Shown here: positions 32,621-42,690 of the stretch, in pieces
Position numbering within the stretch: the first letter of the stretch is position 1
Layout: each line of letters starts with the position of its first letter
Origin: Clostridiales bacterium
GTDB taxonomy: Bacteria; Bacillota; Clostridia; Lachnospirales; Lachnospiraceae
Assembly (NCBI GenBank): GCA_019420275.1
Contig: JAHZHN010000010.1
Span: 32,425 to 96,424, forward strand
Reading direction: 5' to 3'
Length of the DNA: 64,000 nucleotides
Position numbers and translations under genes: made by a program
The notes under the pieces: generated by a model
The model's database searches: none
Seen by the model: only the letters and a program-made list of their open reading frames with translations
Told to the model about the DNA's origin: nothing

Positions 32621-33955
32621 ATGTCATACGTAGATCAAGTCATCGAAGAAGTGGTTACAAAGAACCCGGCAGAACCTGAATTTCATCAGGCTGTCAAAGA
32701 AGTACTGGAGTCATTAAGAGTCGTTGTAGAAGCAAACGAAGAACAGTACAAAAAAGACGCTCTTTTGGAACGTCTGGTAAATCCAGAGCGTCAGTTCAAA
32801 TTCCGTGTTCCTTGGGTTGACGACAATGGCCAGGTACATGTCAACACTGGATACCGCGTTCAGTTCAACAGCGCAATCGGACCTTACAAAGGTGGATTAA
32901 GACTTCATCCATCTGTAAACCTTGGAATCATCAAGTTCCTTGGATTCGAACAGATCTTCAAAAACTCTCTGACAGGACTTCCGATCGGCGGAGGAAAAGG
33001 CGGATCTGACTTTGATCCAAAAGGAAAATCTGATCGTGAGATCATGGCATTCTGCCAGAGCTTCATGACAGAACTTTGCAAATACATCGGAGCTGATACC
33101 GACGTTCCTGCCGGTGATATCGGAACAGGAGCAAGAGAAATCGGTTATATGTTTGGACAGTACAAGAGAATCCGCGGACTTTATGAAGGAGTTCTGACAG
33201 GTAAAGGATTATCTTACGGCGGATCCCTTGTTCGTACAGAAGCAACCGGATACGGTCTTCTTTACTTAACAGATGAAATGTTAAAATGCAATGGAAAGAG
33301 CTTAGATGGAGCTACTGTTGTTGTATCCGGAGCTGGAAACGTAGCAATCTATGCTATACAAAAAGCTCAGCAGTTAGGAGCAAAAGTTGTTACCTGCTCT
33401 GACTCTACAGGATGGATTTATGATAAAGACGGCATCGACGTTGCTCTTCTGAAAGAAGTAAAAGAAGTAAAACGCGCTCGTCTGACAGAATATGCTGCAG
33501 CTCGTCCAAGCGCAGAATACCATGAAGGAAAAGGCGTATGGACAATTCCTTGCGATGTTGCTCTTCCTTGCGCTACCCAGAATGAACTTGACTTAGAAGA
33601 TGCTAAAACATTAGTAGCAAACGGATGCTTCGCAGTTGCTGAAGGAGCCAATATGCCTACTACAATGGATGCTACAGAATACTTACAGGAAAACGGCGTA
33701 CTGTTCGCTCCTGGAAAAGCTGCCAACGCCGGCGGTGTTGCAACATCTGCTCTTGAAATGTCTCAGAACAGCGAAAGATTAAGCTGGACATTTGAAGAAG
33801 TTGACAGCAAATTAAAGAATATCATGGTTAACATCTTCCATAACTTAGATGACGCTGCAAAACGTTACGGAATGGAAGGAAACTATGTTGCAGGTGCTAA
33901 CATTGCTGGTTTCGAAAAAGTCGTAGATGCAATGAACGCTCAGGGAATCGTATAG
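32621..33955 (+). CDS. gdhA: Glutamate dehydrogenase (NADP type)
   Basis: 444 aa, hexameric class I enzyme length. It interconverts 2-oxoglutarate plus ammonia and glutamate. Visible motifs: substrate Lys region PYKGGLRLHPSVN, catalytic PIGGGKGGSDFDPKGKSDRE, DVPAGDIGTGAREIGYMFGQYKR and the Rossmann VVVSGAGNVAIYAI. Codon use is strongly biased, typical for a highly expressed gene. AAGGAGG lies ten bases before the ATG. A leader of about 160 nt contains an early terminator-like hairpin. Confidence 0.96.
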   Translation: MSYVDQVIEEVVTKNPAEPEFHQAVKEVLESLRVVVEANEEQYKKDALLERLVNPERQFKFRVPWVDDNGQVHVNTGYRVQFNSAIGPYKGGLRLHPSVNLGIIKFLGFEQIFKNSLTGLPIGGGKGGSDFDPKGKSDREIMAFCQSFMTELCKYIGADTDVPAGDIGTGAREIGYMFGQYKRIRGLYEGVLTGKGLSYGGSLVRTEATGYGLLYLTDEMLKCNGKSLDGATVVVSGAGNVAIYAIQKAQQLGAKVVTCSDSTGWIYDKDGIDVALLKEVKEVKRARLTEYAAARPSAEYHEGKGVWTIPCDVALPCATQNELDLEDAKTLVANGCFAVAEGANMPTTMDATEYLQENGVLFAPGKAANAGGVATSALEMSQNSERLSWTFEEVDSKLKNIMVNIFHNLDDAAKRYGMEGNYVAGANIAGFEKVVDAMNAQGIV

Positions 33956-33984
33956 ACAGACAATCCTGAAATTATAACATTAAA

Positions 33985-34011
33985 AAGGACGAACCTCCTG
34001 GATTCGTCCTT
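33985..34011. terminator. Bidirectional terminator between gdhA and the V-ATPase operon
   Basis: 9-bp stem AAGGACGAA/TTCGTCCTT (33985-33993 with 34003-34011) followed by TCTTTTTT on the plus strand and TTTAATG on the minus strand. It separates convergent genes. Confidence 0.85.
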
Positions 34012-34038
34012 TCTTTTTTGCAAATTTCAATTCTTATC

Positions 34039-34659
34039 TCATGATTTCTGCTTCATGCGTTTGATAACCTTTAGTCTCGTAAATTCTTCTCGTTCTTTTT
34101 CCTCCAGTTCATTGGAAATCTTATAAACCAGAGCACTGTAGGTTGGTATTGTAATATTCTTCAATGCGTTTGCTCTTTTCTGTGTCTTCTTGATACTCGC
34201 TGCCAGACGATAAGCAGAGTTTTCAACCATTGAAAGCTTAATGGTCAGATCTTTTACCTGACGGAACGCCTCCCTGGCAATATCTATGGATTCATAAGTA
34301 TCACTGAGTGAATAAGTCAGGCTATTTTCCTGTGCATCATATTTCACATAAGGAATTTCTGTTCCCATGATACTTCTGGTCTGAATACGGATGGATTCCT
34401 CAATGGGTACCGTAAAAGCAAGCTCCTCTACTTTACTGATCCCCTGCTCAATATTGGCATGCTGAAGACAAGCATATGCTCTCGTAAACGTCGTATCAAT
34501 CTGCTCCTGGATATCCTTGGCTTCATCAATCAGATCCATCAATTCACGAATCAGGATATTCCGCTTTTTATCCATCAGATCATAACCCTGTTTCGCCAGT
34601 GCTAAAGAGTTCTTTGCAAGAATTAGGTTTCCTTTCGTAGGAAATTCTCTTGGATCCAT
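34039..34659 (-). CDS. ntpD: V/A-type ATPase subunit D
   Basis: 206 aa, the long two-helix coiled coil of the central stalk that turns within the A3B3 head. N-terminal PTKGNLILAKNSLALAKQGYDLMDKKRNILIRELM and C-terminal RRANALKNI-like pattern (KKTQKRANALKNITIPTYS) are signatures. It is the last gene of the nine-gene operon, 15 nt after subunit B. Confidence 0.95.
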   Translation of the reverse strand: MDPREFPTKGNLILAKNSLALAKQGYDLMDKKRNILIRELMDLIDEAKDIQEQIDTTFTRAYACLQHANIEQGISKVEELAFTVPIEESIRIQTRSIMGTEIPYVKYDAQENSLTYSLSDTYESIDIAREAFRQVKDLTIKLSMVENSAYRLAASIKKTQKRANALKNITIPTYSALVYKISNELEEKEREEFTRLKVIKRMKQKS

Positions 34660-34674
34660 ACAATTCCCCCTTTT

Positions 34675-36057
34675 CTATTCCTGTTCTTTCGGCAGATACT
34701 TATCAATCAGCTTCGTATCAATACGATCTAATTCCTCTTTCGGCAAAATCCGAAGCAGTTCCCAGCCAAGATCCAATGTCTCCATCATTGTCCTGTTTTC
34801 TTCATGACCCTGCCCAATATATTTCTTCTCAAATTCCTTTCCAAATTCCAGATATTTCTTATCGATCGGAGACAATTCATCTTCCCCAATAACAGAGGCA
34901 AGATTCCTTGCTTCTCCCACCTTGGCATAGGCAGAAAACAGCTGATTTGCCAGGTCCTGATGATCTTCTCTGGTATAGCCTTCTCCAATTCCATCTTTCA
35001 TCAATCGAGAAAGAGACGGGAGCACACTGATTGGCGGATAAACCGACTGTCCATGGAGATCCCGGTCCAGAACAATCTGTCCCTCTGTGATATATCCCGT
35101 TAAGTCAGGAATCGGATGGGTAATATCATCATTTGGCATTGTAAGAATCGGCAGCTGCGTCACAGAGCCTTCTGCTCCCTCTATGATTCCCGCACGTTCA
35201 TACAAAGCCGCCAGTTCACTATATAAATAACCAGGATATCCCTTTCTTGACGGAATTTCTCCCTTGGATGATGAAACCTCCCTCATTGCTTCCGCGAAGG
35301 ATGTCATATCTGTCAAAATAACGAGAATATGCATATTGCACTCAAATGCCAGATATTCTGCTGTCGTAAGCGCAACCTTTGGCGTGATGAGCCTCTCTAC
35401 AACCGGATCATTGGCCAGATTTAAAAACATACAGACATGATCCGCAACTCCGCTTTCTTCAAATGTCTTCTGAAAAAAGTTTGCCACGTCATGCTTCACT
35501 CCCATCGCTCCGAACACAATAGCAAACGGCTCATCGGATCCATCTCCTAAAGATGCCTGTTTTACAATCTGTGCCGCCAGCTGATCATGCGGAAGTCCAT
35601 CGCCGGAAAAAATCGGAAGCTTCTGTCCACGAATCAGTGTCGTCAGTCCGTCAATCGCAGAAATTCCTGTCCGGATATAGTTTCTGGGATATTTACGTTT
35701 TACCGGATTCATCGGAAGTCCGTTCACATCTCTGTGGATATCAGAAACCAATGTACCAAGGCCGTCAATGGGCTGTCCGATTCCATTAAATGTCCTTCCC
35801 AGCATATCCGGAGCCAGTGTAACTTCCATTGGCCGTCCGGTCAGTCTGGTTCTTGTATTATTTAATGACATATTCTCCGTGCCTTCGAAAACCTGTATAA
35901 TCGCCTTATCCTCAAAAAGCTCGATGATCCTTCCAATTTTTTTGGTTGTCCTGTCTACTGTAAACTCAACAATCTCATCATAAAACGCATCCTGTACGCC
36001 TTCAAGAACCACAAGAGGTCCGTTGATACTGCTGAGTCCTAAATATTCTATTGCCAT
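34675..36057 (-). CDS. ntpB: V/A-type ATPase subunit B
   Basis: 460-aa non-catalytic regulatory subunit of the head. Start MAIEYLGLSSINGPLVVLEGV with AGGAGG upstream at 36057. In place of a P-loop it has FSGDGLPHDQLAAQI, as usual for B subunits. Other signatures are ITPKVALTTAEYLAFE, LTDMTSFAEAMREVS and PILTMPNDDITHPIPDLTGYITEGQI. A longer in-frame reading into the subunit A gene is not supported. Confidence 0.95.
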   Translation of the reverse strand: MAIEYLGLSSINGPLVVLEGVQDAFYDEIVEFTVDRTTKKIGRIIELFEDKAIIQVFEGTENMSLNNTRTRLTGRPMEVTLAPDMLGRTFNGIGQPIDGLGTLVSDIHRDVNGLPMNPVKRKYPRNYIRTGISAIDGLTTLIRGQKLPIFSGDGLPHDQLAAQIVKQASLGDGSDEPFAIVFGAMGVKHDVANFFQKTFEESGVADHVCMFLNLANDPVVERLITPKVALTTAEYLAFECNMHILVILTDMTSFAEAMREVSSSKGEIPSRKGYPGYLYSELAALYERAGIIEGAEGSVTQLPILTMPNDDITHPIPDLTGYITEGQIVLDRDLHGQSVYPPISVLPSLSRLMKDGIGEGYTREDHQDLANQLFSAYAKVGEARNLASVIGEDELSPIDKKYLEFGKEFEKKYIGQGHEENRTMMETLDLGWELLRILPKEELDRIDTKLIDKYLPKEQE

Positions 36058-36070
36058 ATCTTTCTGCCTC

Positions 36071-37837
36071 CTATGCGTTCTTTTCCAATACCGCCTGATA
36101 GAAATCATCAATCTCCTGATGGTAGAAATCCAGCATCTGAAGATTATCATTCGGCACATCATACTTGATAGAAATAATCCGTTCAAAAATATGCTCCGCC
36201 TTCAGCACACTCATTGGCATGCCTCTTGCCACCAGTTCTCTGCATTTTTTATATAAATATAAAATAATTTCCATCATCTTAAACTGTTTTTCCATAGATA
36301 CACACGTATCATCTTTGTGGAACGCATTTTGCTGCAGGAATCCCAGACGGATGACCTTTGCAATTTCCAGCGTCAGCTTCTGATCATCCGGAAGTACATC
36401 TCCTCCAATCAGCTTTACAATTTCCATCAGACTATTTTCCTGATTTAAAATCGCCATCAGCCTGTTTCGGTAATCCACAAAATTCGGAGAAACATGCTCA
36501 TTGTACCAGCCTGCTAGATCAATCAGATATTCACTATAGCTGGTCAGCCAGTGAATTGCCGGGAAATGTCTCTCATACGCCAGTGATTTATCCAGTCCCC
36601 AGAAGCATCTTACAAATCTTTTCGTATTCTGCGTAACCGGCTCTGAGAAATCTCCGCCCTGAGGTGATACCGCTCCTATAATGGTGACTGATCCATCGGT
36701 CCCATTGAAATTATGCATCATCCCGGCTCTTTCATAAAAGGCAGACAGCCGGGATGCCAGGTAAGCCGGGAACCCTTCTTCTGCCGGCATCTCTTCCAGA
36801 CGGCCTGACAGTTCCCTGAGAGCCTCCGCCCATCTGGAAGTTGAATCCGCCATGATTGCTACATCGTAGCCCATATCCCGATAATATTCTGCCAGAGTCA
36901 GTCCTGTATAAATAGACGCCTCCCGGGCTGCCACTGGCATATTGGATGTATTGGCAATCAGCACTGTCCTGTCCATCAGCGGATTGCCGCTTCTTGGATC
37001 CACCAGTTCCTGAAATTCTTCCAAAACCTGAGTCATCTCATTTCCACGTTCCCCGCATCCAATGTAAATAATAATATCTGCATCTGACCACTTGGCAATC
37101 TGATGCTGGGTCATCGTTTTTCCTGTTCCAAATCCTCCGGGAATAGCTGCAGTTCCCCCTTTTGCGATTGGAAACATCGTATCCAGAATCCTCTGTCCTG
37201 TAATCAGCGGAACACTGGCTGGAATCCTGTCATGAACCGGTCTCGGAACTCTGATCGGCCATCTCTGAGTCATCGTGATTTCTTTGGTCGTTCCATCACT
37301 TAATTCCAACGTCACCAGTGTATCATGAATCGTATATTTCCCATCTTCTGCAGCAGAAACTACCGTTCCGGTTACATACGGCGGAACCATGCATTTATGA
37401 ACGATAGCTCTCGTCTCCTGCACTTCCGCAATGACATCTCCTCCATGAAGAAGATCACCTTTGGATACCGTAATATGCGTTTCCCAAAGTTTCTGCATAT
37501 CAAGAGAATCCACACTGATTCCCTTGGTAATAAATGCCCCGGCATTCTCAGCAATCCTTTCCAGCGGACGCTCAATTCCGTCAAAAATGTTATCCAGGAT
37601 TCCTGGTGCCAAAGCAACGGAAACAGCTTCTCCGCTGGCTTCCACAATCTCTCCCGGACGAAGTCCTGACGTTTCTTCATATACCTGTACTGTTGTCCGG
37701 TCTTTATCCAGGGAAATCACTTCTCCAACTAATTTTTCTTTTCCCACATAGACCATCTCAGACATCTTAAATCCTGTATTTCCCTTTAAATAGATGACAG
37801 GTCCATTGATCCCATAAATAATTCCAGTTCTACACAC
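36071..37837 (-). CDS. ntpA: V/A-type ATPase subunit A (catalytic)
   Basis: About 588 aa. Walker A PGGFGTGKT, the GERGNEM loop and MADSTSRWAEALREL are visible, along with the A-subunit specific insertion after residue 100. I favour the GTG at 37837, nine bases after GGGAGG; a GTG three codons earlier abuts that site. The start overlaps the end of subunit E by 8 nt. Together with subunit B it forms the ATP-hydrolysing head. Confidence 0.93.
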   Translation of the reverse strand: MCRTGIIYGINGPVIYLKGNTGFKMSEMVYVGKEKLVGEVISLDKDRTTVQVYEETSGLRPGEIVEASGEAVSVALAPGILDNIFDGIERPLERIAENAGAFITKGISVDSLDMQKLWETHITVSKGDLLHGGDVIAEVQETRAIVHKCMVPPYVTGTVVSAAEDGKYTIHDTLVTLELSDGTTKEITMTQRWPIRVPRPVHDRIPASVPLITGQRILDTMFPIAKGGTAAIPGGFGTGKTMTQHQIAKWSDADIIIYIGCGERGNEMTQVLEEFQELVDPRSGNPLMDRTVLIANTSNMPVAAREASIYTGLTLAEYYRDMGYDVAIMADSTSRWAEALRELSGRLEEMPAEEGFPAYLASRLSAFYERAGMMHNFNGTDGSVTIIGAVSPQGGDFSEPVTQNTKRFVRCFWGLDKSLAYERHFPAIHWLTSYSEYLIDLAGWYNEHVSPNFVDYRNRLMAILNQENSLMEIVKLIGGDVLPDDQKLTLEIAKVIRLGFLQQNAFHKDDTCVSMEKQFKMMEIILYLYKKCRELVARGMPMSVLKAEHIFERIISIKYDVPNDNLQMLDFYHQEIDDFYQAVLEKNA

Positions 37838-38426
37838 CTGTTCCACCTCCCTTAAAGGTATATTCCTGATATTCTTTTTCCAGCGCTCCTTTGAATGAAT
37901 GATCGATCAGAATATTTCTCCCCGGAATCACAGACCGAAGTCCTCCAATAAAATCTTCCTCGCTGATCGTCATGGTCATGCCCGTACTCTTTTCTAAATA
38001 TTCTTTTTTATCTTCATCTGATTTACTGATATATATAGTCAATGGCTGTCCATTGGCAAATCTGGCAGCATCGGCAATATAGGCAATCAGCTGTTTCCTG
38101 TAATCTTCTGTTTTCATGTAATCGTTCAGGAGCTCAAGAACCTCTTTAAATAATCTGTTTTTCAGTTCCATCTGAACACTGCTTAATTCCCTGCGCATCT
38201 TAAGCTGTCCTTTGGATACCGCAGTATTCAGCTGCTGTCTTGCCGACGCGGTTTCCGCTTTAATCCTGGTATCAGCCTGAATTTTTGCCTCCTGGCAATG
38301 GGTCTGATACATGGACTCCAGGGCTTTTCTATGCTGCTTTATAATCTCATTTCCCTGGCTTCTGGCTTCCTCCATCGCTGCTCCCTGGATATGAGAGATC
38401 TTCTCATCTATGGTCAACTCCTTCAC
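37830..38426 (-). CDS. ntpE: V/A-type ATPase subunit E
   Basis: 198 aa: a long N-terminal helix (1-110, rich in Gln, Lys, Glu) and a C-terminal globular part with FIGGLRSVIPGRNILIDHSFKGAL, a family signature. It forms the peripheral stalk with the G-like subunit. The start is a GTG at 38426, after AGAAGGAAG; there is no in-frame ATG nearby and a TTG three codons on is also possible. Confidence 0.9.
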   Translation of the reverse strand: MKELTIDEKISHIQGAAMEEARSQGNEIIKQHRKALESMYQTHCQEAKIQADTRIKAETASARQQLNTAVSKGQLKMRRELSSVQMELKNRLFKEVLELLNDYMKTEDYRKQLIAYIADAARFANGQPLTIYISKSDEDKKEYLEKSTGMTMTISEEDFIGGLRSVIPGRNILIDHSFKGALEKEYQEYTFKGGGTGV

Positions 38427-38445
38427 CTTCCTTCTACCAATTTCA

Positions 38446-38754
38446 TTATAATTTCAGTCCAATCGCCTCATTGACATAGGAAGTAATGAAATCCTTCTTG
38501 CGGCCTGTTCCATGCCTGTCAGGAATCTCAATCAGCAAAGGCATCTGCCTTTCCAGTTTGATCTCATCAATCAGATCCGGAAATTCTTTCCCGAACTTTT
38601 CGGTCAGGAGCACGATTCCTATGGATGGATCACTCATTGCCGTCTGGAGTGCCTGATACAGTTCCTCTCTCTCATGCACAACGACACCGTCTACGCCTGC
38701 AAGGCGCATTCCTGTCAGTGTATCCACATTATCGCTGATTAAATACATCTTCAT
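38446..38754 (-). CDS. ntpF: V/A-type ATPase subunit F
   Basis: 102 aa Rossmann-like small subunit of the central stalk that regulates the enzyme. The start MKMYLISDNVDTLTGMRLAGVDGVVV and the later IGIVLLTEKFGKEF segment are diagnostic. AGGAAGTG precedes the ATG. It binds subunit D. Confidence 0.92.
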   Translation of the reverse strand: MKMYLISDNVDTLTGMRLAGVDGVVVHEREELYQALQTAMSDPSIGIVLLTEKFGKEFPDLIDEIKLERQMPLLIEIPDRHGTGRKKDFITSYVNEAIGLKL

Positions 38755-38771
38755 ATTATCACTTCCTCAGT

Positions 38772-39206
38772 CTAACCTAATCTACCGATAATCATAAATG
38801 AAATGATCAGTCCATATAGGCAGACACCTTCTGCCAGACCTACAAAAATCAAAGATTTACCCAGAGCCGTCGGATCCTCACTGATTGCTCCAAGAGCCGC
38901 GCTGGCTGCGCTGGCTACAGCAATACCGCCTCCGACACAGGACAGTCCGGTTGCAAGGGCTGCCGCAATGTAGCCAAGCCCCGTTGCCATACCCGCATCT
39001 GATGCTGCCTGAGCTGCCTGAACCGGTTCGCTTACCAGGAGCACAACAGCTGCAATGACCACAACGCTAAAGAACATAACGATGTTGGCTGCGATGCTTC
39101 TCTTATACCTTTTCTTGTTTCTTTCTCCCTGCATAAAATATCCGAAAGGAAGCAGGATGCTTAACATAAATGCTGCGATGATTGCTAATTTAATTGCTGA
39201 TGTCAT
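38772..39206 (-). CDS. ntpK: V/A-type ATPase proteolipid subunit K
   Basis: 144 aa with four membrane helices (about 5-25, 38-58, 73-105, 115-142). The rotor-ring ion-binding carboxylate is Glu126 (VGLAEGVCLYG) in the last helix. Only one such Glu is present, as in E. hirae NtpK and unlike eukaryotic proteolipids with more copies. The Gln residue expected next to it in clear Na+ rings is not in the corresponding helix here, so H+ versus Na+ use cannot be decided. Confidence 0.92.
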   Translation of the reverse strand: MTSAIKLAIIAAFMLSILLPFGYFMQGERNKKRYKRSIAANIVMFFSVVVIAAVVLLVSEPVQAAQAASDAGMATGLGYIAAALATGLSCVGGGIAVASAASAALGAISEDPTALGKSLIFVGLAEGVCLYGLIISFMIIGRLG

Positions 39207-39218
39207 ATAGGTGTCCTC

Positions 39219-41171
39219 CTAATTTATACTTTTTTTAGCATGGTTGTTGTATGGATGAAATTCCCGTCCGGATCCCTGATAGAACCGGCTGAACATTTCA
39301 TAGTATTCCAATCGAAGCACCTGAATTCCTACGACCAGGCCTTCCAGAGCACAAACCAGAATATTTCCAAGTATGATAATAATCCAGTTTGGATTTCCCA
39401 CTCCGTCTGTAATTCCTCCAAGCATCAAAACGACCTCCATCATAGCCGCATGACTAACCGCAAATGCACCCACACGAACAAATGAAATCGTGTTGGAAAA
39501 GAAACTAAGCATTGTCTCAAACAATTCGAAAAATCCCTGAATCAGGAACATTCCGACTCCTTCGTCCAGACTGGCTTTCTTTCCCTGAATCAGCTGCCCC
39601 AGAGGTTCTTTCAGAACGAATAACAGAATCGGAACTCCGAGAAAAATGACCATCATAATATTTCCAGGAGTCTTATGCCCTGTCATATACAAAACAATGG
39701 TAATCACAAGAAATCCATAGAACACAAGTCCCGCAACACCATTGGCACTAAACAGCATGTTTTCTTTGTCTCCCCGTTTCCATGCGTTAATGATCTGGAA
39801 CACCATAGCCAGAAGAATCAGACCCATTCCAAATGCTACAGCTACAATAAATACTGTATTTAACTGTCCCAAAAACGGAAGTTTCATCATCGCATGCATC
39901 GGTGACAGCCATATTGGCTTTATGATCGTTCCTTCAAATCCGAAAAAACTTCCAAACATAAATCCGAAGAATGTGGAAAAAATTCCCGCAATGGAAATAA
40001 TCCCTGCAAGGCTGATCTTCTTTTTCAGGTAGATCAGTCCCCCTAAAACAAACAGGCACAGTCCCTGACCGGCATCTCCAAACATCGCCCCGAAAATAAA
40101 AGTGTAAGTTAATGCAACAAAAATTGTTGGATCCATTTCGTCATGAGCTGGCAGCCCATACATCCTGACAAACATCTCAAATGGCTGGAAAAACTTTGGA
40201 TTCTTTAACTTCGTCGGCGGATCTCCGAAAAATTTTTCCCGTCCTTCTTCTTCTACGATCGTAATTCGGTCATCATCTTTTGTCTCTTCTATAAAAGCCG
40301 TGACATCCTTCTCACTCATCCAGCCGCACAAAATATAGTAATCTTCCTGTTCCTCATTTTTTACACGGGCAGCCATCCTCCTAACATCAAAATTGTTGGA
40401 CAGCTCCTCCAGTTTATACTTTGCCCCAAGAATCTTTGCAGCCTGCCCTTCCAGGAAACCGCCCACCTTTTTTCTGATGTCATCTGTCTCCTGGTCCAAA
40501 AGCTTAATCTGACGTCTCATCTCCCTGCAGACGGCCGCTGGAACTCCATCGTAATCTTCCGGAAGTCTGATCCTCTCAAAATGCAGAGACTTAAAAACAG
40601 AATCGACTTTTCCAGACTCCTTATGAGCCGCGAAATAGCATCCATATACATAATTTTCATCTCGTGATCCTTCCAGAAATACCGCATTCAGATCATCAAA
40701 CAGATACTTTTCCAGTTTATGAAAATAATCCAGACTTACCCTTCCAAATCGTACGATCATGTAACGATACCGCGTCACTTCTTTTATATTCAGTTCCAGT
40801 GACTGGAACGGTTCCATCTGATGGAGTTTTTCCATAATTTCTTCTTTTGCTTTTTTAATCTTTTCTTCTTTTGCTTTCAGATCAAGATAATCATGATTCA
40901 GATTTCGAATCATGTCGATCATCTCATCTGCGGAAAGTGTCGTGTCCATCGGCACTGTCTGATCCGGCAGCATAGCCGCATACTGCTCGGCTTTGGCCAG
41001 CGGTTCTTTATATGGATTCAAATCCATAAACGGCAGTAAATTATCTGTGGTTTTTAATTCCGTTATCGCATTTTCCAGCTGCATTTCATACTTCGATAAG
41101 TACTTGCTGGTCACCCGGTCAATATCCGTTCTGGGACCGGAAATGCTCAGGAACTTCATTTTAACTATCAT
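39219..41171 (-). CDS. ntpI: V/A-type ATPase subunit I (stator)
   Basis: 650 aa: a cytoplasmic N-terminal half of about 340 residues with coiled coils, then seven or eight membrane helices (TFIFGAMFGDAGQGL onward). It carries the ion channel, including the Arg near FFSNTISFVRVGAFAVSHAAM. The ATG overlaps the stop of the C subunit by one base (TAATG), with GGAGG upstream. Confidence 0.93.
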   Translation of the reverse strand: MIVKMKFLSISGPRTDIDRVTSKYLSKYEMQLENAITELKTTDNLLPFMDLNPYKEPLAKAEQYAAMLPDQTVPMDTTLSADEMIDMIRNLNHDYLDLKAKEEKIKKAKEEIMEKLHQMEPFQSLELNIKEVTRYRYMIVRFGRVSLDYFHKLEKYLFDDLNAVFLEGSRDENYVYGCYFAAHKESGKVDSVFKSLHFERIRLPEDYDGVPAAVCREMRRQIKLLDQETDDIRKKVGGFLEGQAAKILGAKYKLEELSNNFDVRRMAARVKNEEQEDYYILCGWMSEKDVTAFIEETKDDDRITIVEEEGREKFFGDPPTKLKNPKFFQPFEMFVRMYGLPAHDEMDPTIFVALTYTFIFGAMFGDAGQGLCLFVLGGLIYLKKKISLAGIISIAGIFSTFFGFMFGSFFGFEGTIIKPIWLSPMHAMMKLPFLGQLNTVFIVAVAFGMGLILLAMVFQIINAWKRGDKENMLFSANGVAGLVFYGFLVITIVLYMTGHKTPGNIMMVIFLGVPILLFVLKEPLGQLIQGKKASLDEGVGMFLIQGFFELFETMLSFFSNTISFVRVGAFAVSHAAMMEVVLMLGGITDGVGNPNWIIIILGNILVCALEGLVVGIQVLRLEYYEMFSRFYQGSGREFHPYNNHAKKSIN

Positions 41172-42238
41172 TAGGCACTACCTCCTTGATATCTGGAATC
41201 GCGCAAAATATATCCCAGAGTCTCTTTTTCTGATAATCCGTACCGGATGCACTCAAGCGCTGTGGTGATCCTGTAAATTTCTTCTTCCTTCAGGAACAGA
41301 TATCCTAAAAGACTCGCAAGAGAATACGGATGATTCTGATATGCTGTCATGACGATATGTTTTAAAAACGGCTTTTCCACCTTTTCCACATTATGCTGTT
41401 CGTCAAATTGGTATCTCCGTCCATAAAACGATTCATTCAGATGACGGAAAAATTCTTCAATGGAAGGTGCTTCCACCAGATTTTTGAATTCTTGTTTTGT
41501 AAGCCGGTATTGTATCGGTATCAAGAGGGTATAAATATCCGGCGGCAGCATATGATAATACTTTTTCGCCCGATAAATCCATTGAAGATTTGTAAGATCG
41601 ATCTTGCTTCCCAGATCCCTTTTGATCGTTTCTTTCTCTTCCTTTTTCCACTTTCCCTTCCTGATCTTCCATAACATGGAAAAATAGTACAATTCCAACG
41701 CGAGATCATAATCAAATAATGTTGATGCCCCGGATTCCCGGATTTGTGCCAACGGCGCATAATACTCAGTATTCTTCAGATGATCTACCAGGTCATCAAT
41801 ACTCTCTGACATGATCAGCTGATCGATCTTTATCTCGGAATACCGTTCAAAAAATGTTTTCTTATAATCCAGATCAAACGGGGCATTGTAATGGTTAAAT
41901 ACAATTCTTAAACAATATTTAATTAAGTCTACTTCATACCGTTTCTTAAAAACCTTGAGAAATTTTTTCTGGTCCATATTTGCAAAACGATACAGTCTGG
42001 TATAATCATCATACAATGACTGCACCAGGATTTTTTCAATATTTCCACGATGATACAGTGACTCATCCATCTGATCAATGAGTCTCCCATAGGACTTTGT
42101 CTCTTTCAGATAATATATGACCTCTGTCACCGTGTGCATAGCAGCAATCTTGCGGTAATCTTCTGATTTTAGCAATTTCGCACGCATTGCACGGATCTTT
42201 GCTGCGATCCCGCTGTACTCCATCACATCTTTGATCAT
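41171..42238 (-). CDS. ntpC: V/A-type ATPase subunit C
   Basis: 355 aa, mostly helical, of the AC39/C family that links the central stalk to the rotor ring. Start YSGIAAKIRAMRAKLLKSEDYRKIA, middle DLIKYCLRIVFNHY and the later DPIxYLLRK-like region support this. AGGAGG seven bases before the ATG. Located between the G-like and I genes. Confidence 0.9.
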   Translation of the reverse strand: MIKDVMEYSGIAAKIRAMRAKLLKSEDYRKIAAMHTVTEVIYYLKETKSYGRLIDQMDESLYHRGNIEKILVQSLYDDYTRLYRFANMDQKKFLKVFKKRYEVDLIKYCLRIVFNHYNAPFDLDYKKTFFERYSEIKIDQLIMSESIDDLVDHLKNTEYYAPLAQIRESGASTLFDYDLALELYYFSMLWKIRKGKWKKEEKETIKRDLGSKIDLTNLQWIYRAKKYYHMLPPDIYTLLIPIQYRLTKQEFKNLVEAPSIEEFFRHLNESFYGRRYQFDEQHNVEKVEKPFLKHIVMTAYQNHPYSLASLLGYLFLKEEEIYRITTALECIRYGLSEKETLGYILRDSRYQGGSA

Positions 42239-42261
42239 TTTCCGCCTCCTAATAAGTCTTA

Positions 42262-42573
42262 CTAAACCTTAATGACCCTATCAAAAATTTCCTTTGCATA
42301 CACAGTATGTTTTTTTTCAAAATCTTGTTTCAGGAACTGAATCTCGCTGTTGTTGTGCTCTCCCTGCTGCTCCATCAGTTCATCCATATTCTCTTCTAAC
42401 TCCGATCGTATGGCATTAATCCGATCTTGCGTTTCCTTCTCCAATTCCAGATCAAACAGGTCTCTCTTCTCCTGCATCTCTTTTTCCTGCAGATGCTTTT
42501 GATCTTCAGCATTTTCTACAATGGCTCTTGCGGTCTTTTCAATTTCTTCCAACTTTTCTGCAATCCCATCCAT
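42262..42573 (-). CDS. V/A-type ATPase subunit G/H-like peripheral stalk protein
   Basis: 103 aa, almost entirely charged coiled coil (Glu/Lys/Gln heptads from about 10 to 90). This composition and the position as first gene of the operon fit the small peripheral-stalk subunit that pairs with E. AAGGAGGC lies upstream of the ATG. Sequence of this subunit is poorly conserved, so the call depends on context. Confidence 0.8.
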   Translation of the reverse strand: MDGIAEKLEEIEKTARAIVENAEDQKHLQEKEMQEKRDLFDLELEKETQDRINAIRSELEENMDELMEQQGEHNNSEIQFLKQDFEKKHTVYAKEIFDRVIKV

Positions 42574-42690
42574 AAAAAAGCCTCCTTTCTGACCCCAGAT
42601 TCTATACCCATTATTTTAGCTCTATCTTATCAAATTTACCAGCTTTTTATGAGATTCTCATCAATTTTTTTAGCAAAAAGTACAAAAAAA

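Noticed and set aside
34675..36186. Longer subunit B reading beginning at 36186
   Set aside because: The extra 43 residues lie in the coding region of subunit A and have no family similarity; AGGAGG marks the start at 36057.
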